From contig CAVRSD010000001.1 of NCBI GenBank assembly GCA_963723765.1, forward strand, positions 248,001 through 312,000: a DNA stretch of 64,000 nucleotides. The letters are read 5' to 3'. Position numbers and translations under genes: made by a program. Below the pieces are notes generated by a model. That model searched no databases. It saw nothing but the letters and a program-made list of their open reading frames with translations, and had not been told where the DNA came from. The stretch comes from DATBAX01 sp963723765 (lineage in GTDB: Bacteria; Acidobacteriota; Terriglobia; Terriglobales; Acidobacteriaceae). The number at the start of each line of letters is the position of its first letter. Positions within the stretch are counted from its first letter, which is position 1. Shown here piece after piece: positions 43,941-51,749 of the stretch.

Positions 43941-43954
43941 GGTAAACGTTACCG
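43941..43954 (-). promoter_or_regulatory. LacI-type operator 2 of the GH43 lipoprotein gene
   Basis: GGTAAACGTTACCG contains the palindrome GGTAAACGTTACC with a central CpG, about 122 bases upstream of the start and 88 bases from operator 1. Two spaced sites would allow looping, as in other LacI systems. The remaining gap to ruvA shows no gene. Confidence 0.6.
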
Positions 43955-44024
43955 CAAATCATTTAAACAGTTGATTTTCCGACCAGAAATTTAGGGGGCA
44001 ATTTGGAAGAAACTGTGCCGATAA

Positions 44025-44615
44025 TTATTTCGACATCATCCCCAGAGCCTGACGGAACATGGCCTCGAACGATGCACCCTGACCATTTTTCCCGAGCGCT
44101 GCCAGTGCCTTTTCCGCGGCGGGCCGCTGATATCCCAGGTTCATCAGCGCCGACAGGACGTCTTCCTCCATCGCACTGAGCGAAGAGATTGGTGTGACTG
44201 CCTCCGTACCCTGCGCCGGAAGTTTGTCGCGCAATTCCAGCACCATGCGCTCGGCGGTTTTCTTGCCTATGCCAGGGATGCGCGTAAGCCGCGCGATGTC
44301 ATTGCCCCGAATTGCGCCGACCATTTCATCGGCCGCCATGCCGCTCAGAATCGTAATCGCCAGCTTGGGTCCAATGCCGCTTACTGTGATCAGTTTTTCG
44401 AACAGAGTTTTTTCCGTGGGCCGCAGAAATCCATAAAGCGCAATTTGGTCTTCCCGCACATGCGTGTGAATGTGCAACCCGACTTCGCTGCCTACGCCCG
44501 GCAAATCAGAAAAAGTTGGAACAGTTATGACGACGTCATAACCCACGCCGGCCGTTTCGACAATGGCCTGGTTGGGATGCTTCGCCAGCAGCTTTCCACG
44601 CAAGTGAGCAATCAT
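44025..44615 (-). CDS. ruvA: Holliday junction branch migration complex subunit RuvA
   Basis: RuvA binds four-way junctions and recruits the RuvB motor. The 196-residue protein starts at ATG 44615 (MIAHLRGKLLAKHPNQAIVETAGVGYDV). It has the OB fold, helix-hairpin-helix motifs (ITVSGIGPKLAITIL, LTRIPGIGKKTAERMVLEL) and the C-terminal RuvB-binding domain (DVLSALMNLGYQRPAAEKAL). It lies downstream of ruvB on the same strand, the reverse of the usual ruvA-ruvB order. ruvC is not in the window. Confidence 0.96.
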   Translation of the reverse strand: MIAHLRGKLLAKHPNQAIVETAGVGYDVVITVPTFSDLPGVGSEVGLHIHTHVREDQIALYGFLRPTEKTLFEKLITVSGIGPKLAITILSGMAADEMVGAIRGNDIARLTRIPGIGKKTAERMVLELRDKLPAQGTEAVTPISSLSAMEEDVLSALMNLGYQRPAAEKALAALGKNGQGASFEAMFRQALGMMSK

Positions 44616-44683
44616 GCTGAGAACATTGTAGCTGGAGATGGGGCCCGCAGACCTTGGCACTTACTCTGCGAGGGGTTTTGTTT

Positions 44684-44711
44684 GGCTGAAAGCTGAGAGC
44701 TGACGGCTGAT
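44684..44711. repeat. tandem heptamer repeat between ruvB and ruvA
   Basis: Four consecutive 7-base units of the form RGCTGAN (GGCTGAA, AGCTGAG, AGCTGAC, GGCTGAT) lie in the 101-base ruvB-ruvA gap. A related pattern (two GCTAATT units) occurs at 56852-56865. No hairpin is obvious. Confidence 0.55.
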
Positions 44712-44716
44712 GGCTT

Positions 44717-45769
44717 CTAAAACAACGAACTCTGCCTGCGATTCGGCTTGATGCCAAAATGCTCATACGCGAGTTGAGTTGCAACTCTTCCGCGGGGAGT
44801 GCGATTCAGGAATCCAATCTGAATCAAGAATGGTTCGTAGATTTCTTCAATCGCATCCGCTTCTTCCGCCAGCCCGGCCGCCAAAGTACTCAAACCAACC
44901 GGGCCGCCTTGATACTTCTCCATGATGGTCAGCAGCAGCTTGCGGTCTACTTCATCGAAACCGTGCTTGTCCACTTCGAGCATCTGCAATGCAGCCTGGG
45001 CCGTGGGCAAGTCAATCTTCCCTGCTCCCCGCACCTGCGCATAATCCCGAACCCGCCGCAGCAACCGATTCGCAATACGCGGCGTCCCCCGCGACCGGCT
45101 GGCCAGTTCCATTGCGCCCGCATGATCGATTTCAACTCCCAGAATCTCCGCCGACCGCTCAACGATGACCCGTAAATCCTCGTGGTCATAAAATTCCAGC
45201 CGCAACACAATCCCGAAGCGCGAACGCAGCGGGGCTGAAAGCAATCCCGCGCGTGTAGTCGCACCAATGAACGTAAATGGCTTCACGTCCATGGTATGAG
45301 TTCGCGCAGCCGGGCCCTGACCGATCATGATGTCCAGCTTGTAATCTTCGAGTGCCGAGTAAAGGATTTCTTCCAACGCCGGTTGCAGCCGGTGCACTTC
45401 ATCAATAAACAACACCTGCTTGTCGCGGACATTGGTCAGGATCGCAGTGAGATCGCCCTTGATCTGCAGCGTCGGCCCGGAAGTTTGCTGAAAGGGCGCG
45501 CCCAACTCATTGGCGATGATGGTCGCCAGCGTCGTCTTCCCCAGCCCCGGAGGCCCATACAGCAACACGTGGTCGAGCGCTTCGCCTCGCGACTTCGCCG
45601 CCTCAATCGCGACCGCCAAATTCTCTTTGACCTTGGCCTGCCCAATAAACTCCACCAGCCGCTGCGGACGCAGCTTCAGCTCAAACGACGAATCGTCCTC
45701 AACCGGCGCCGCCGACACCAGCCGCTCGCGATCCTGCGGAATTTTGGGAGTGTTCCTGAGCGTAGCCAC
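44717..45769 (-). CDS. ruvB: Holliday junction branch migration ATPase RuvB
   Basis: RuvB is the hexameric AAA+ motor that drives branch migration. The 350 residues from GTG 45769 include RLVSAAPVEDDSSFELKLRPQRLVEFIGQ, Walker A GPPGLGKT (72-79), Walker B DEVH (123-126), sensor GATTRAG, and the C-terminal winged helix (GFLNRTPRGRVATQLAYEHFG). An upstream ATG at 45814 with AGAAG before it would add 15 unconserved residues. The gene is divergent from the MarR-family gene, whose operator lies ~70 bases from the ruvB start. Confidence 0.96.
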   Translation of the reverse strand: MATLRNTPKIPQDRERLVSAAPVEDDSSFELKLRPQRLVEFIGQAKVKENLAVAIEAAKSRGEALDHVLLYGPPGLGKTTLATIIANELGAPFQQTSGPTLQIKGDLTAILTNVRDKQVLFIDEVHRLQPALEEILYSALEDYKLDIMIGQGPAARTHTMDVKPFTFIGATTRAGLLSAPLRSRFGIVLRLEFYDHEDLRVIVERSAEILGVEIDHAGAMELASRSRGTPRIANRLLRRVRDYAQVRGAGKIDLPTAQAALQMLEVDKHGFDEVDRKLLLTIMEKYQGGPVGLSTLAAGLAEEADAIEEIYEPFLIQIGFLNRTPRGRVATQLAYEHFGIKPNRRQSSLF

Positions 45770-45837
45770 TGAACCGGATGTTAGCACGAAGCAACCGAGA
45801 CTGAGTTTTCTCATAATTCTTCTCGTAATATTTGCTA

Positions 45838-45866
45838 TTGACAACAGTTGTCATCACAACTAATAT
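45838..45866 (+). promoter_or_regulatory. promoter with overlapping MarR-type operator
   Basis: TTGACA (45838-45843), a 17-base spacer and TAATAT (45861-45866) form a near-consensus sigma-70 promoter. Over it lies TGACAAC-A-GTTGTCA (45839-45853), a perfect 7-bp inverted repeat, and a second inverted pair GTTGT...ACAAC (45847-45860). The MarR ATG at 45873 starts 7 bases after the -10 box, so the transcript would be leaderless or nearly so. The site fits autorepression by the adjacent regulator. Confidence 0.75.
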
Positions 45867-45872
45867 GGATGT

Positions 45873-46337
45873 ATGCCTGGACGGGAAAAATCCATAAGCG
45901 CGCTAGAAGACCACTTGGGATATTGGCTCCGCTTCGTTTCGAATTATGTTTCCAGCTCTTTTCAGAGGCGGTTGGCGGAGAAGGGTGTAACCGTCGCCGA
46001 ATGGGTTGCCTTGAGAAGTTTGCAGGAAAAGTCGCCCTGCTCGCTTTCCCAATTGGTGGAAGAAATGGGGATGGACAAGGGCCGGGTTTCCCGGCTCGTG
46101 GACCGGCTTCACAAACGGGGGTTCGCCCACCGGAAGATAAGCAGAGATGACAGAAGGTCGGTTGAAATTGTAATTACGGCTGCCGGCCAAGACCTATTAC
46201 CTGTTCTAGCCGGGGAAGCCGATGAAAATGACCACCAATTCTTTGGACATTTAAGTCAGAAGGAAGCGCGCAATCTGAAAGTTTTCCTGAAGAACGTTGT
46301 GGAGCGGCACGAATTGAAAACCAAACCTATTGATTGA
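45873..46337 (+). CDS. MarR-family transcriptional regulator
   Basis: The protein (154 residues) has a winged HTH with the MarR layout: VTVAEWVALRSLQEKSPCSLSQLVEEMGMDKGRVSRLVDRLHKRGFAHRKISRDDRRSVEIVITAAGQ. These dimeric repressors often respond to small phenolic or oxidising ligands. ATG 45873 sits almost at the predicted transcription start. It is followed 13 bases later by a DUF1398 gene, probably its regulatory target in the same transcript. Confidence 0.93.
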   Translation: MPGREKSISALEDHLGYWLRFVSNYVSSSFQRRLAEKGVTVAEWVALRSLQEKSPCSLSQLVEEMGMDKGRVSRLVDRLHKRGFAHRKISRDDRRSVEIVITAAGQDLLPVLAGEADENDHQFFGHLSQKEARNLKVFLKNVVERHELKTKPID

Positions 46338-46350
46338 TGGAGGAACGATT

Positions 46351-46746
46351 ATGGACACGAAAGTCATTCATGAATGTACCACGGGCGCGCTAGCTGGCAA
46401 GGTAAGCTTCCCCGATACAGTGAAGCAACTGATCAGTATCGGGGTAGAACGATACTGCGCGGACTTGACCCGCATGGAGAAGGTCTTCTATGCGAAAAAC
46501 CATGAAACCGCATTGGAACGGCTGCCCGTCCCCAACTCTCCGGTGGTTGCGGAACAGTTCGACGAGAAAGGCGTGTTGACCGCAATTCGCGCGATTCAGC
46601 AAAAGCAAATTGACTATCCGGAATTCCTGCGCCTGATTATGGCAGGCGGATGCGCAAGTTACACCGTCTTCATAGACGGACGCCATGCTGCCTATTACGG
46701 CCGCAAAGGCGAGTGCTACGTCGAGCACTTTCCTTCGCCCAAATGA
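46351..46746 (+). CDS. DUF1398 family protein
   Basis: ATG 46351 has GGAGGA seven bases upstream. The 131-residue protein (VIHECTTGALAGKVSFPDTVKQLISIGVERYCADL, then IDYPEFLRLIMAGGCASYTVFIDGRHAAYYGRKGE) matches the DUF1398 family, which includes E. coli YbcV. Function is unknown. It appears to be co-transcribed with the MarR gene. Confidence 0.88.
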   Translation: MDTKVIHECTTGALAGKVSFPDTVKQLISIGVERYCADLTRMEKVFYAKNHETALERLPVPNSPVVAEQFDEKGVLTAIRAIQQKQIDYPEFLRLIMAGGCASYTVFIDGRHAAYYGRKGECYVEHFPSPK

Positions 46747-46766
46747 AGTCCCCCGGCTACGGCTCT

Positions 46767-47495
46767 TTACTTGGGATACCACTCCAGCAGCCGGACTTCA
46801 ATCCCCGTCCCGTCCAAGGCTTTTTGAAATACTGAGAGATCAGATCCGCGATAGTGATAGGGAATAACAATCGTTGGATGGAATGCTTTGACCGCATCCG
46901 CAGCCTCTTCTGGTGGCATGGTGTATGGCAGATTCATGCACACAAACGCTACGTCGATGTTCTTAAGAGCGCGCATTTCCGGAACGCCTTCGGTATCGCC
47001 TGAGAAGTAGAAGCGCTTGCCGCCGTAAGTCAGGACGTAGCCATTGCCGCGTCCCTTGTCGTGAAAAAGTTTTCCCGGGGCGGGGCCGCGTTTCAGGTTG
47101 TATGCGGGGATGGCCTCAATCGTCCAGTCGCCCCAGGTCTTCGTTTCTCCATTGGCGAGGGGCTTGCCACTGGTCATGGTCTGCACCACGGCGGGCGCTG
47201 CCAGAATTTCGGTGTCTGGCTTGCTGATCGCCTTGATCGAGTCTGGATCCATGTGATCGCCGTGAATGTCGGTAATCAGAATAAGGTCTGCTTTTGGGAG
47301 CCCTGAGAATTTCGCCGGCTTGGCGGGATCCAGGTAGATGGTCTTTCCTCCCGCCTCGATCAAGGTGCTAGCGTGATACAGGGGAGTGATCTTGACCGGG
47401 CCCGCTGACGTAGGAAAAATTTGTGTCTGGCTTGCGCCATTCGCAAACGATGGAAGAACGAAAAGAATGGAGACAAGAACCAGGGCTAATTTCAT
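46767..47495 (-). CDS. secreted metallo-beta-lactamase-fold hydrolase
   Basis: The protein (242 residues) starts at ATG 47495 (GAGGT upstream) with a signal peptide (LALVLVSILFVLPSFANGA). The fold is shown by ITPLYHASTLIEAGGKTIYLDP, the metal motif TDIHGDHMD (a variant of HxHxDH with the first His replaced), FYFSGDTEGVPEM and the late His in IPYHYRGSD. It resembles UlaG-like MBL proteins. The substrate is unknown. Confidence 0.87.
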   Translation of the reverse strand: MKLALVLVSILFVLPSFANGASQTQIFPTSAGPVKITPLYHASTLIEAGGKTIYLDPAKPAKFSGLPKADLILITDIHGDHMDPDSIKAISKPDTEILAAPAVVQTMTSGKPLANGETKTWGDWTIEAIPAYNLKRGPAPGKLFHDKGRGNGYVLTYGGKRFYFSGDTEGVPEMRALKNIDVAFVCMNLPYTMPPEEAADAVKAFHPTIVIPYHYRGSDLSVFQKALDGTGIEVRLLEWYPK

Positions 47496-47574
47496 TTGTG
47501 ACCTCGTGTTCAACATCGTAGCTCGATTGTCCCGATGGTTGTCAAACACCGTCCTGCCCATCAACCTGCGGGAG

Positions 47575-48708
47575 CTAGGCCAATCGGCGGATCAGCAGCA
47601 TGGTTTGATCATCAGTCTGCTTGCCGAACTTCATTGTCTCCGCGCGAAGATCTCGGTAAATCTCGGGCAGAGATTTTTCCGCGCAGCCCACGAGCATCGA
47701 CTTGAATTCTTCCATCCCGATTTCTTTTTCCTTGGAATCGAATACTTCAGTAAATCCGTCGGTAATCACGGCCAGCAAATCTCCGGGTAGCAAGGAAAGG
47801 TTTGAGATGGCAAAGCTTTGATCTTTGAAGAGGCCAATCGGAAGGTTCGAATCGGTGTGTTCAAGAATAGTTTTGGTTCGGGCCTGATAATGCAGGATCG
47901 GCAAGTGCCCTGCGAGGGCAAAGTTGAGATTGTCGGTCCCGTTGCCGCCGACGTAAGCGAACGTAAGATAGTTTGCAGAAGAATTGAAAGACTGCATCAC
48001 GTCATTTAGATCAGCGAGCAGATCCTCCGGCTTGTTCAACTTGGTCAATTGCATGAAGGCCGAGCTCTTGATCATGGACATGAGTATCCCCGCAGCAACT
48101 CCATGTCCAGAAACATCCGCCACGTAGGCATGCCAGTTGCCGTTGCTCTCGACAATGTCGAATAAATCGCCGCCGACCTCGCTGCTCGGGATCGATGTGC
48201 CAAATAGTTCCATCTTGCCGATGGTTTCGTGACGCGCAGGAACCAGGCTGCGATGGATCTCTCCAGCCAGCCGCACCTCGGTTTGCGTCCTGAAAAACCT
48301 CGATCCTTCGCGGCTGAAGAAAATAATGAACAAAGCGTAGCCCGCGATAATCAGCGCCATCTCCGTATATCCGTGGAGCAGGAGTTTGTGCCCCATCTCC
48401 TGCACATTCAAGGTGTGGCGCGGTCCGAGGAATGATTCGAGCAGGGTATTCGCGGCAAATTGCAAAACCGCCACAATGGGGAACAGCCAGAAAATTCTGC
48501 GTGTGCCGCCATACGCCCAGGCGATCGCGAACCCTCCACTGATCAGGGCACCGCCAATCATGTCCGGCAATGTCTGGGACTGAAAACTCATGCTCGTCCC
48601 GACCAGTACCAGCGTCGCGAAGAGACAGAAGACGCCGGCAAAGAAAAGAGCAGAAGAGGAAAGCGGCATCATCTTCCAGCTTTGCGCGTTTTGTTGCCAG
48701 CCATTCAT
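47575..48708 (-). CDS. membrane-bound SpoIIE/RsbU-type PP2C phosphatase
   Basis: The protein has 377 residues. Four or five N-terminal transmembrane helices (about 18-135) precede a PP2C-type serine phosphatase domain with metal-binding acids in SSEVGGDLFDIV, DVSGHGVAAGILMSMIK, ITDGFTEVFD and DDQTMLLIRR. Such enzymes dephosphorylate anti-anti-sigma STAS proteins in partner-switching pathways. A STAS protein is encoded at 57451-57831, though not adjacent. The membrane part could sense an envelope signal. Confidence 0.92.
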   Translation of the reverse strand: MNGWQQNAQSWKMMPLSSSALFFAGVFCLFATLVLVGTSMSFQSQTLPDMIGGALISGGFAIAWAYGGTRRIFWLFPIVAVLQFAANTLLESFLGPRHTLNVQEMGHKLLLHGYTEMALIIAGYALFIIFFSREGSRFFRTQTEVRLAGEIHRSLVPARHETIGKMELFGTSIPSSEVGGDLFDIVESNGNWHAYVADVSGHGVAAGILMSMIKSSAFMQLTKLNKPEDLLADLNDVMQSFNSSANYLTFAYVGGNGTDNLNFALAGHLPILHYQARTKTILEHTDSNLPIGLFKDQSFAISNLSLLPGDLLAVITDGFTEVFDSKEKEIGMEEFKSMLVGCAEKSLPEIYRDLRAETMKFGKQTDDQTMLLIRRLA

Positions 48709-48810
48709 ATCGTTTAGGAGTGAGAGTTAAATTTACCGCAAGATGGCGTCCCCAGTTGGCGCATTCTGTTGTAATGAGATCCCGAGGCTACCCGCATAGA
48801 AGCTGGTTGA

Positions 48811-48837
48811 CAATGTGACACATAATGTGTCACATTG
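48811..48837. promoter_or_regulatory. 27-bp palindromic operator of the toxin-antitoxin pair
   Basis: CAATGTGACACAT (48811-48823) and ATGTGTCACATTG (48825-48837) are perfect 13-base inverted repeats around one central A. A TTGACA lies at 48807-48812. The operator ends 5 bases before the antitoxin ATG at 48843, the usual place for autoregulation by antitoxin or antitoxin-toxin complex. Confidence 0.8.
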
Positions 48838-48842
48838 TGACA

Positions 48843-49079
48843 ATGCCATCGTTAAACTTGCGCCAGCTTCGAAACACTCGCCTGCTTAAGGCATGGTTGC
48901 GAGCTGGAAATACCGTGGAGCTCAAGGAGCGTGACCGTGTCATCGCGCGCATTGTCCCTGAAAAGGCGGAAGAGAAGCCAGGAAAGTGGCCGGATTTCGA
49001 GGCCCGCGCGAAGAAAATATTTGGCGACCGCGTTTTAACGGTTGTGGATGACCTGATAAAGGACCGGGGCCGTTTCTGA
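48843..49079 (+). CDS. antitoxin of a PIN-type toxin-antitoxin pair
   Basis: The protein has 78 residues from ATG 48843 (MPSLNLRQLRNTRLLKAWLRAG); an in-frame ATG at 48825 lies inside the operator. The N-terminal DNA-binding half (NTVELKERDRVIARIVPEKAEE) resembles prevent-host-death/YefM-like antitoxins, and the C-terminal half (FEARAKKIFGDRVLTVVDDLIKDRGRF) would wrap the toxin. Its TGA stop overlaps the toxin start region. The 27-bp palindrome directly upstream supports autoregulation. Confidence 0.82.
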   Translation: MPSLNLRQLRNTRLLKAWLRAGNTVELKERDRVIARIVPEKAEEKPGKWPDFEARAKKIFGDRVLTVVDDLIKDRGRF

Positions 49080-49501
49080 CGGTTTACGCCGACACCAGTT
49101 TTCTCGCGGCGCTCTATGTGCAAGACGTGCATTCTGCGGCGGCGCGAGAGCGGGTGAAAGAGCAACCCCGCGTCTGGTTTTCCCCTCTTCACTCAGCGGA
49201 ATGTTCCCATGCCATCGCCAACCAGGTTTTTTATCGCAAGATTTCCCAGACTGAGGCGGATACCCTCTTCCGCACGTTGAAGCGCGACCGGGCCGGTGGC
49301 TTGTGGCTTGAGACCGCGCTGCCGGAAAACGCTTTCGAGCTTTGTGCCGAGCTCGCCCGCCGCTACGCTCCAAAGCTCGGCGTCCGGACCCTCGACAGCT
49401 TGCACGTTGCCTGCGCCCTGGAACTCAAAGCCGAACAATTCTGGACTTTCGACGAACGCCAGGCCAAGTTGGCAAAAGCGGTGGGTTTGAAAGCAGCTTA
49501 A
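49076..49501 (+). CDS. PIN-domain (VapC-like) toxin ribonuclease with apparent CTG start
   Basis: The frame reads TVYADTSFLAALYVQD from 49079, the typical PIN N-terminus, so the start must lie before GTG 49118. The only plausible codon is CTG 49076, overlapping the antitoxin TGA (CTGA). The PIN acidic residues are present counting from CTG: Asp 6 (YADTSF), Glu 42 (SAECSH), Asp 107 (RTLDSLHVA) and Asp 126 (TFDERQ). Starting at GTG 49118 would remove Asp 6 and the first strand. VapC-type enzymes cleave tRNA or rRNA when freed from antitoxin. The length of 141 residues is normal. Confidence 0.85.
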   Translation: MTVYADTSFLAALYVQDVHSAAARERVKEQPRVWFSPLHSAECSHAIANQVFYRKISQTEADTLFRTLKRDRAGGLWLETALPENAFELCAELARRYAPKLGVRTLDSLHVACALELKAEQFWTFDERQAKLAKAVGLKAA

Positions 49502-49508
49502 GAACAAG

Positions 49509-51626
49509 TCAAGACGCTTTATCTTCCTCTTCCTTCACATCTCCTCGCGCCGCTCTCGCCTTCTCCACAATCTTGTCCTGCAGTTGTCCGGGCACCATGT
49601 CATAGTGGTGCATTTCCATGTTGAAACTCGCCCGGCCTTGGGTCATGGCGGTCAGATCGACGCCATAAGTCAGCATCTCAGACATCGGCACCTCAGCCTT
49701 CACAATCGTGTTGCCGCCCTTGTTGTCCATGCCCTGAATGCGCCCACGCCGGCTGTTCAAATCGCCCATGATCGAGCCCGCAAATTCATCCGGTGCCGTG
49801 ATTTCGGCGAGCATCACCGGCTCTAGCAGAGTCGGCTTGGCCTGTTCCATCGCCTTTCGGAATGCGATGCGCCCGGCCATCTGAAATGACATATCGTTCG
49901 AATCCACGTCGTGATACGAACCGTCATAAAGGATGACCCGGAAATCCACCATGGGAAATCCCGCAAGATAACCACGTGCCGCTGCGTCTCTAATTCCCTT
50001 TTCGATGGCGGGAATGTAATTTTTCGGAATCGATCCGCCAAAAATGTCGTTTACAAATTCGAACTCTCCGCCACGTGGCAGCGGCTCCATCTTGATTTTG
50101 CAATCGCCGTATTGTCCGTGGCCGCCGGTCTGCTTCTTGTGTTTCCCCTGCACGTCCGCTTTGCCGCGAATCGTCTCTCGATATGGCACTTTGGGCGCAT
50201 GCAGAATGACCTCGGTGTGATAACGCTTCTTCATCTTCGAGACCACGACTTCAATGTGCTGTTGTCCCGTGCCCGCGATCAGAAACTCCTTCGTCTGCGC
50301 GTCGCGGAAGAACCGCAGCATGGCGTCTTCTTCCATTAGCTTGTGGATGCCCGGCCCCAGCTTGTCTTCGTCCGCCCGGCTCTTTGGCTCAATGGCAAAT
50401 GTGATGGCCGGCTCGGGCAGCTTCACCCGTGGATATTGGATGGGCGCGGATTTGTCTCCCAGAGTGTCGCCCGTAAGCGTGTCTTTCAGCTTCGAGACAG
50501 CTCCAATGTCGCCAGCATGCAACTCGGTCACGGGCACAGTGTTCTTCCCTTGCATGATGGAAATGTGGGCCAGCTTCTCGGAAGATCCGCGTGAGAAATT
50601 CTGCACCGTCGCTTCATTCTTCAGCACGCCGGAAAACACTTTGAAGTAAGAAATTCTTCCCGCGAATGCATCCGACACGGTCTTGAAAACATACAGTGAC
50701 ACCGGCTCCGCATCCGTCTCATGCCGCTTCGGCGGCTCGCCGTTACTCGATGCCGTCGGCTCTCCCTGCACCCATTCGTGCTCGGACGGCGCCGGCGTGT
50801 AATCCACAATAAAATCCATCACCCGGTCCGCGCCAATGTTGCCCAGCCCGGAGCCAAAGATCACTGGGAAGATCTTGTCCTCGCGAATAGCGTTATGCAG
50901 CGCGGGCACCAGGTCTTCTTCTGGGATGGTTCCCTTCTCAAAGAATTCTTCCATCAGCGCATCGTCGCCCTCGGCGACAATTTCCACCAACTTTTCGTGC
51001 GCTTCCTGCACCCGATCTTTCATATTCGCCGGAATCTCTGTCTCCTTTCCCTTGCCGTTTCCACCCAACTCGTAGGTGTAGGCTTTCATGCGGACCAGGT
51101 CCACTACGCCGCTAAAACCCTTTTCACTTCCAATCGGCAACTCCAAAGGAATGACCGAACGGCCGAATGCTTTGGTCAGCGATTCCAGTACGCGCTCTGC
51201 ATCGGCATGATCACGATCCATGCGGCTGGCTACAATCAGCCGCGGCGTCTTGTATTCTTCACAGTAATTCCAGACACGCTCGGTCACCACTTCCACGCCG
51301 GCCACGCCATCCACCACAACGATGGCGGCATCTACCACCGGCAGAACCAGCTTGGCTTCATGAACGAACATATTGAAGCCAGGCGTATCCACAATATTGA
51401 TTTTGGTTTTACCCCACTCCGCATAAGCCAGACTGGCAGCGATCGACATTTTGCGGGCGATCTCTTCGTCGTCGTAATCGGTGGTTGTCGAGCCGTCGTC
51501 CACCCGCCCCAGTCGCGGGGTCGCGTTAGCGGCATAGAGCATCGCTGAAACGAGAGAGGTTTTCCCCGCATGTCCGTGTCCCACAATTGCAACATTGCGG
51601 ATATTCGCGCCTTCATAAGCTTTCAC
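49509..51626 (-). CDS. elongation factor G-like GTPase (paralogue type)
   Basis: The protein has 705 residues from GTG 51626 with AAGGAG eight bases upstream. All five EF-G domains fit the length. The G domain has GHGHAGKT (16-23, where canonical EF-G has GHIDAGKT), DTPG (80-83), and SRMD (134-137) in place of NKMD at the base-specifying G4 motif. TGGHGQYGDCKIKMEP marks domain IV and GDLNSRRGRIQGMDNKGG domain V. The altered motifs suggest an EF-G-like paralogue rather than the main str-operon fusA, and no ribosomal genes flank it. Its role may be ribosome recycling or stress-related; this is not readable from sequence. Confidence 0.92.
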   Translation of the reverse strand: MKAYEGANIRNVAIVGHGHAGKTSLVSAMLYAANATPRLGRVDDGSTTTDYDDEEIARKMSIAASLAYAEWGKTKINIVDTPGFNMFVHEAKLVLPVVDAAIVVVDGVAGVEVVTERVWNYCEEYKTPRLIVASRMDRDHADAERVLESLTKAFGRSVIPLELPIGSEKGFSGVVDLVRMKAYTYELGGNGKGKETEIPANMKDRVQEAHEKLVEIVAEGDDALMEEFFEKGTIPEEDLVPALHNAIREDKIFPVIFGSGLGNIGADRVMDFIVDYTPAPSEHEWVQGEPTASSNGEPPKRHETDAEPVSLYVFKTVSDAFAGRISYFKVFSGVLKNEATVQNFSRGSSEKLAHISIMQGKNTVPVTELHAGDIGAVSKLKDTLTGDTLGDKSAPIQYPRVKLPEPAITFAIEPKSRADEDKLGPGIHKLMEEDAMLRFFRDAQTKEFLIAGTGQQHIEVVVSKMKKRYHTEVILHAPKVPYRETIRGKADVQGKHKKQTGGHGQYGDCKIKMEPLPRGGEFEFVNDIFGGSIPKNYIPAIEKGIRDAAARGYLAGFPMVDFRVILYDGSYHDVDSNDMSFQMAGRIAFRKAMEQAKPTLLEPVMLAEITAPDEFAGSIMGDLNSRRGRIQGMDNKGGNTIVKAEVPMSEMLTYGVDLTAMTQGRASFNMEMHHYDMVPGQLQDKIVEKARAARGDVKEEEDKAS

Positions 51627-51749
51627 GGGTTCGCTCCTTGGTGGCTGGATTGCCGCAAAGCCTAGGATGCTACCACCGCAGCCCGTCGCGGCTCAACTGG
51701 GAAGAAATGATTGAAAATATGGGCTGATTTCGACTTTGCTGTGGTAGGA

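Noticed and set aside
44684..44711. Possible CRISPR-like repeat
   Set aside because: The units are 7 bases, directly tandem and without spacers; no cas gene is present anywhere in the window.
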